From Stictocephala bisonia (lineage: Eukaryota > Arthropoda > Insecta > Hemiptera > Membracidae), in assembly GCA_035578905.1 (NCBI GenBank), contig JAQJVL010000111.1, forward strand, positions 1,482,607 through 1,546,606: a DNA stretch of 64,000 nt, in the 5' to 3' direction. Of the stretch, positions 59,895 through 64,000 are shown in pieces (the first letter of the stretch is position 1; each line of letters begins with the position of its first letter). The position numbers and the translations under genes are program-made. Under the pieces are notes generated by a model, which did not search any database, had not been told where the DNA came from, and was given only the letters and a program-made list of their open reading frames with translations.

Positions 59895-60170
59895 GGCAGT
59901 GCCTATTTTGCCTATCTGGCATGTGCAGGAGCTCCTAGCTACACAGGAGGCAGTTCCTATTTTGCCTATCTAGCATTTGCAGGAGCTCCTAGCTACACAG
60001 GAGCCAGTTCCTATTTTGCCTATCTAGCATTTGCAGGAGCTCCTAGCTACACAGGAGGCAGTTCCTATTTTGCCTATCTAGCATGTGCAGGAACTCCTAG
60101 CTACACAGGAGGCAGTTCCTAGTTTGCCTATCTAGCATGTGCAGGAGCTCCTAGCTACACAGGAGGCGGT
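59895..60170. repeat. 54 bp minisatellite, ~5 copies
   Basis: The unit contains GCAGTTCCTATTTTGCCTAT, CTAGCATGTGCAGGAGCTCC and TAGCTACACAGGAG. Copies differ at single bases (ATTTGC/ATGTGC, GGAGCC/GGAGGC). Confidence 0.95.
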
Positions 60171-60366
60171 TTCCATCACATATTACACAACAAATTACTA
60201 ATTCAATCACAGATTATTTTTAATTTCCAAATTGGTTTGATAATTAATAAATGAGTATTTAAAATTCAAATTATTTCCATGGACGCAATCATGGTAATTT
60301 TTATTAGTTTTATTTTTGTTAACATTAAATATTTCTTGGGATTTTAAATTTCATTGGAGATTTTTT
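60171..60366. other. AT-rich spacer
   Basis: Nothing recognised between the 54 bp array and the SINE. Confidence 0.5.
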
Positions 60367-60644
60367 AATTTTATTTATTCATAAGACACCGATCGTCAAG
60401 ATATGGGCGAATATGGATTTCGAATGACTGTAATGAGTGTAGATGAGCGAATGCAGTCATTGTTACAAACTAAGGTCAACTATTCCTTAGAAAGTGTCAT
60501 TAATTAATAGCCCAGAGACAAATGAACAGCCGGTGGTTATCAGCTGTTCCTTCTCAAAATGTATTGACTCTGATTGGGATCGAACTGAGAACCTTTATCA
60601 CATGAAGCTGGGATTGAACCAACTTCGCTACCGACCAATTTATA
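60367..60644 (-). mobile_element. tRNA-derived SINE (family 2), copy 2, intact head
   Basis: On the minus strand the head reads TTGGTCGGTAGCGAAGTTGG, containing a good A-box (TAGCGAAGTTGG). About 35 bp later comes the B-box CAGTTCGATCCC. This is the spacing of an RNA polymerase III internal promoter, so the SINE derives from a tRNA. The body matches 38278-38525, and the tail is ATAAATAAAAT. Its head is better preserved than that of copy 1. Confidence 0.92.
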
Positions 60645-62147
60645 GATTTATTTATAGAGATACTTCCCTGATAACGAAGAAGATAATTTCCATCTTTTAA
60701 ATTAATTATCTTTTCTTTTTTACCAGATAACTGAAAAAATCACAAAATAAGTTGGTAGCAACTGGTGTATTAACGTGGCAAATATTGTGATTTTAAAATG
60801 TTGACAAATATTTCGTCGTTTTCATAAAACTACATAATTAAACCCCTTATCCCACTCTGTGTCTAGGTAATCTTAATCAATTATTCTAGTAACGATGATG
60901 TTTTTCTTAATGAAACTACTCAGTCTCTTAAGTGACTAAATTCCGTAATTCCTCCCCAATAAAGGAAAAAGTTCTTCGTTATTTTTTATTGCAATAATCT
61001 ACAAAAATTTGTTTCATTTAAATTTTTAATAAGCTATTTGAGGTACCTGAGAAATCTCACACTGCACTTATTATCAACTAAAATGGAAAATTAGATTTTA
61101 TTTTTTTCAATTTGCTTACATTTGAACTAATTAATTAAAAATACTACTAGACCCTAAATGTGAAACATATTTTTAGGTAGATTTCATTCGCAAATATTAT
61201 AACCTGATACTTTGAATTGCTTAGCAAATAAATGTTTAAATATAGTGAAAAAAATCAGCATACAAATGAAAAACTGGGGAAAATACACATGAACAGAAAA
61301 GAAAGAGCCTGGATTTATTCTCCATTCACATTTCTCTAGCACTGAAAAAGAGGCCGGGGCTCAAAATACTTCAAAATTGTTTACCTGTTTGTGTATGTTT
61401 TAGCCCCCATTTTACATAAGGGGCGTTGGGTCCTAAAGGTAACCTTTAAGTTTGCATAGTTTAGAAAGAAGGTCAAATTCCTTACAATGGCCAACCAATC
61501 TCAACTTTATAGAAACATATTAATAAGAAGTAATCAGATATGCTGTATATATTAACACTCATTATGGCTCAATTTAATATTTTTAATTTATTTTTTCACA
61601 CAAGCCTATGCGTGGATTTATTGTAAAAACATTGATACTGAAGTTAGGTTATGTATATTATTGATGTAGAAAATAGATTGAGTTCGAAAGGCATATAAAA
61701 GAATTTGACCCAGAGAGAATACATCAATAACTAATAATTTATATATATAAACCCATTATAAAGTGATATTATTGCTATGGGAATAATGTTAATTCACGAT
61801 GTATATCGACAAACAGTAATTTTAAATAACAAGAATATTCATCGATCTGATCTTACACACTCACTTTTCCTTATAGAACAACATCTGACAGCTCAGTTGT
61901 AAATAAAATGTCGGCCGACTGTCAACGGAAATGCCTGAGGTATAAATAAATTAATTAACCCAATGTCTGTGATAAATTATGCAGCAAGCTTGTGTTTCCA
62001 TTAATTAAAAAAATACGCAAATGTTGAGCCAAAAAATATTTATCTAGAGCCGGAGTGGAGCTTCCCCTTGGGCCGTGAAAATGGCGGGCTTGATGGTGTA
62101 GGACAAATACAAAGACGTTTTCATTTATGTTACATAACATAAGTTAC
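60645..62147. other. AT-rich sequence, nothing recognised
   Basis: No gene or repeat is supportable. Confidence 0.5.
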
Positions 62148-62567
62148 CTTAAGTGGCTGCAGAGGCTGTCGGCCATGTTGGCTTTAATCCCATAAAAACC
62201 GAACATAATCCAATTTTATATTCGTACCGGACATACGATCACGCGTATCCAAATTAAACGGATTTTCCCAAACAAATTGCATTTTATCAAGAATGAAATT
62301 GTGCGTTGGAATTGCTTTCCGAATTATTAATTAGTTTTACAGAAAAAATTATTTAGTATAAAGTGTTTATTTTCAACTATTTTTCAAAACTAGGAATATG
62401 TATTCAAAATATCATAAGCAAACCCAATGCGCAATACGATAACGTTTAAAATTACTTCTCATACACGACTTTTGGTCAATAAATAATGAAAAAATATGAA
62501 TTCACAAATAACGTTGTTCTTATGGGGTTAAAACCAACAAGGCCGAGAGCCTCTGCAGACACTTAAG
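62148..62567 (-). mobile_element. TTAA-type MITE, copy 2 (reverse of copy 1)
   Basis: The ends are GTGGCTGCAGAGGCTGTCGG and CCTCTGCAGACAC, each bordered by TTAA, a perfect 4 bp TTAA duplication. Interior landmarks AACAAATTGCATTTTATC and GCAAACCCAATGCGCAAT are the reverse complement of copy 1 at 34494-34925. It is non-coding. Confidence 0.9.
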
Positions 62568-64000
62568 AATGTATACTACAATAAGTGAGTTGTGAAGACA
62601 GTATGTGCACTGTCACGCTAATATTTAAACAAATGGTATTAAAGGACGTACATTGTAAAGACACGAACAGTTGTTCCACAAACCCATAACCCCACACAGT
62701 TCCACGTACAAACAGCAAAAACAGTCACTTAGCGCTGATTGCATTAATAACAGCACGGCATGTCGCTGCCGACTGCATTCCCATCGCTTGCGCTTTTTGA
62801 CGTTGGGAATGTAAATTAGATTTTTTGCCGATTTGGCAACGTTGCAGCGACTTTGAGGCGTTTTTCCGTTGCATTACACTTTGACTAAATGAAATGAAGA
62901 GAATTCTTACGATGAAACTGTATCTGAATAAAAATAATCGTTGCCATAAATTTTGAATTCTTGTGATGTGAATTTTATATTAAACTTTTTGTCCTTTATG
63001 AAGATGTTGGACAAATCAACACATTTCTTAATGTTCCATTACGTTGCCAAATGCCAAAACCAATTTATAAAACGATTTCACATTATTTAGTAGCTGCGGG
63101 AATTTTTTGTGTATTAGATGACACGAGGCGTTTATTTTAGGTACATATAATGACTGGCTGGTCTTTCAATGCTAGCTACCAAAATATAAAGGAGAAGAAA
63201 AATTTTAAAATTTGATTGAAATTTTAATATCTAAAAATTAGAATAATTAAATATAAAGCACAAAGTATATGTGAAAATTGCTCTCCGAGGGCACACACAG
63301 AAATAAAGAAATATAATATGGCACTTTAAATTGATTCATCTGTTAACCAAGTTACTGTCTGATTTGCTGGTTGATGATAAATACAGTATAAATTAAAATT
63401 TTAATTTCTTAAACTTAAAATACGTAAAAGTACAACAATTCTAGATTTAACAATTTTGAGACCAACGTATGAATAGCTAGAAGTTAGGATATATCAGTAT
63501 TGTTATGTAATTTCCAAAGTATTAACAGTTGTTTCATGGTTAAATAAGTTGAAAATACCGTACCCCAACAGAGGAGTAACGTGGCAGGTCACTGGCCTGT
63601 CTTAATCCCCTGTGTGCGTGCGTGTGCGCGTGAGTGAGGTTGACTCTTCGGCCAGCCGCACTCCGAAAACAAACAAATTATAGAACAAATAACTGAAAAA
63701 GGACTGGATTTCTAAGTAAGATTTTTATGTGTCAAGATAGGCCAAGCGTGTTTGTGCGTAAAAGTTTCCCTCCAACCGTAGCAAACTTGCATGTCACCTC
63801 TTTTGTAGACTATTGTAGTCTTAATAAAACTGTTACAGTTATAAATTAACACATATTAACTAGAAAATCTGTTTTCGTTTCATGTCAATCGGTGAATCAA
63901 TAATTCTACAGTACAAAATTGAAATCAAAAGACAGATCCTATTTCTCAGTGTGTACTATTAAGAATTGTCTTTATAGGGAGATTGGATAGTTATAGAGAG
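62568..64000. other. AT-rich sequence with two less AT-rich patches
   Basis: Patches at ~62740-62870 and ~63580-63670 (the latter with a GTGCGTGCGTGTGCGCG run) have no recognised content. No exon is supported up to the window end. Confidence 0.45.

Overview
This 64 kb window is nuclear DNA from an insect. It is AT-rich, with widely spaced exons, tRNA-derived SINEs, non-LTR retrotransposon debris, mariner-like and TTAA-type DNA transposons, and many minisatellites. The only host gene I can support is a homeobox gene on the minus strand. Its homeodomain reads as Aristaless (al). A hemipteran or other hemimetabolous insect fits the transposon mix, but I cannot name the species. I see no tRNA or rRNA gene and no bacterial, plasmid or phage signature.

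Gene layout. One al exon (32829-33069, minus) encodes an acidic linker and the first half of the homeodomain. The next exon is only 46 nt (4810-4855, minus) and encodes homeodomain residues 31 (part) to 46. The two join in phase across an intron of about 28 kb. The following exon, with W48, Q50 and N51, must lie beyond base 1. The upstream exon or exons lie somewhere in 33070-64000 or beyond, and I could not find them.

Intron content (4856-32828). It holds a 4.4 kb satellite of 42/84 bp units with two higher-order levels (6873-11314), a 166 bp sequence present three times (12985-13466), a LINE 3' fragment (14215-14425), and a mariner-like element with about 460 bp terminal inverted repeats. 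That element was later invaded by a solo LTR and by a Penelope-like fragment with hammerhead-ribozyme boxes (17404-20067). Further on are a long foldback (20866-21378), 17 bp and 39 bp minisatellites, a split 23 bp array, and a 1.1 kb long-TIR element that contains a MITE that contains a third palindrome (29240-30373). Several less AT-rich stretches with homeodomain-type motifs are candidate enhancers.

Upstream of the 241 nt exon (33070-64000). This part holds a (CA)n microsatellite, two copies of a TTAA-flanked MITE in opposite orientation, two copies of a tRNA-derived SINE in opposite orientation, LINE reverse-transcriptase and endonuclease pseudogenes, a Helitron-like element with a 198 bp-arm hairpin, and minisatellites with units of 36, 53, 51, ~95, 61, 25, 35 and 54 bp. 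Most long reading frames in the window are artefacts of tandem repeats whose unit length keeps a frame open. The rest is AT-rich sequence in which I recognise nothing.
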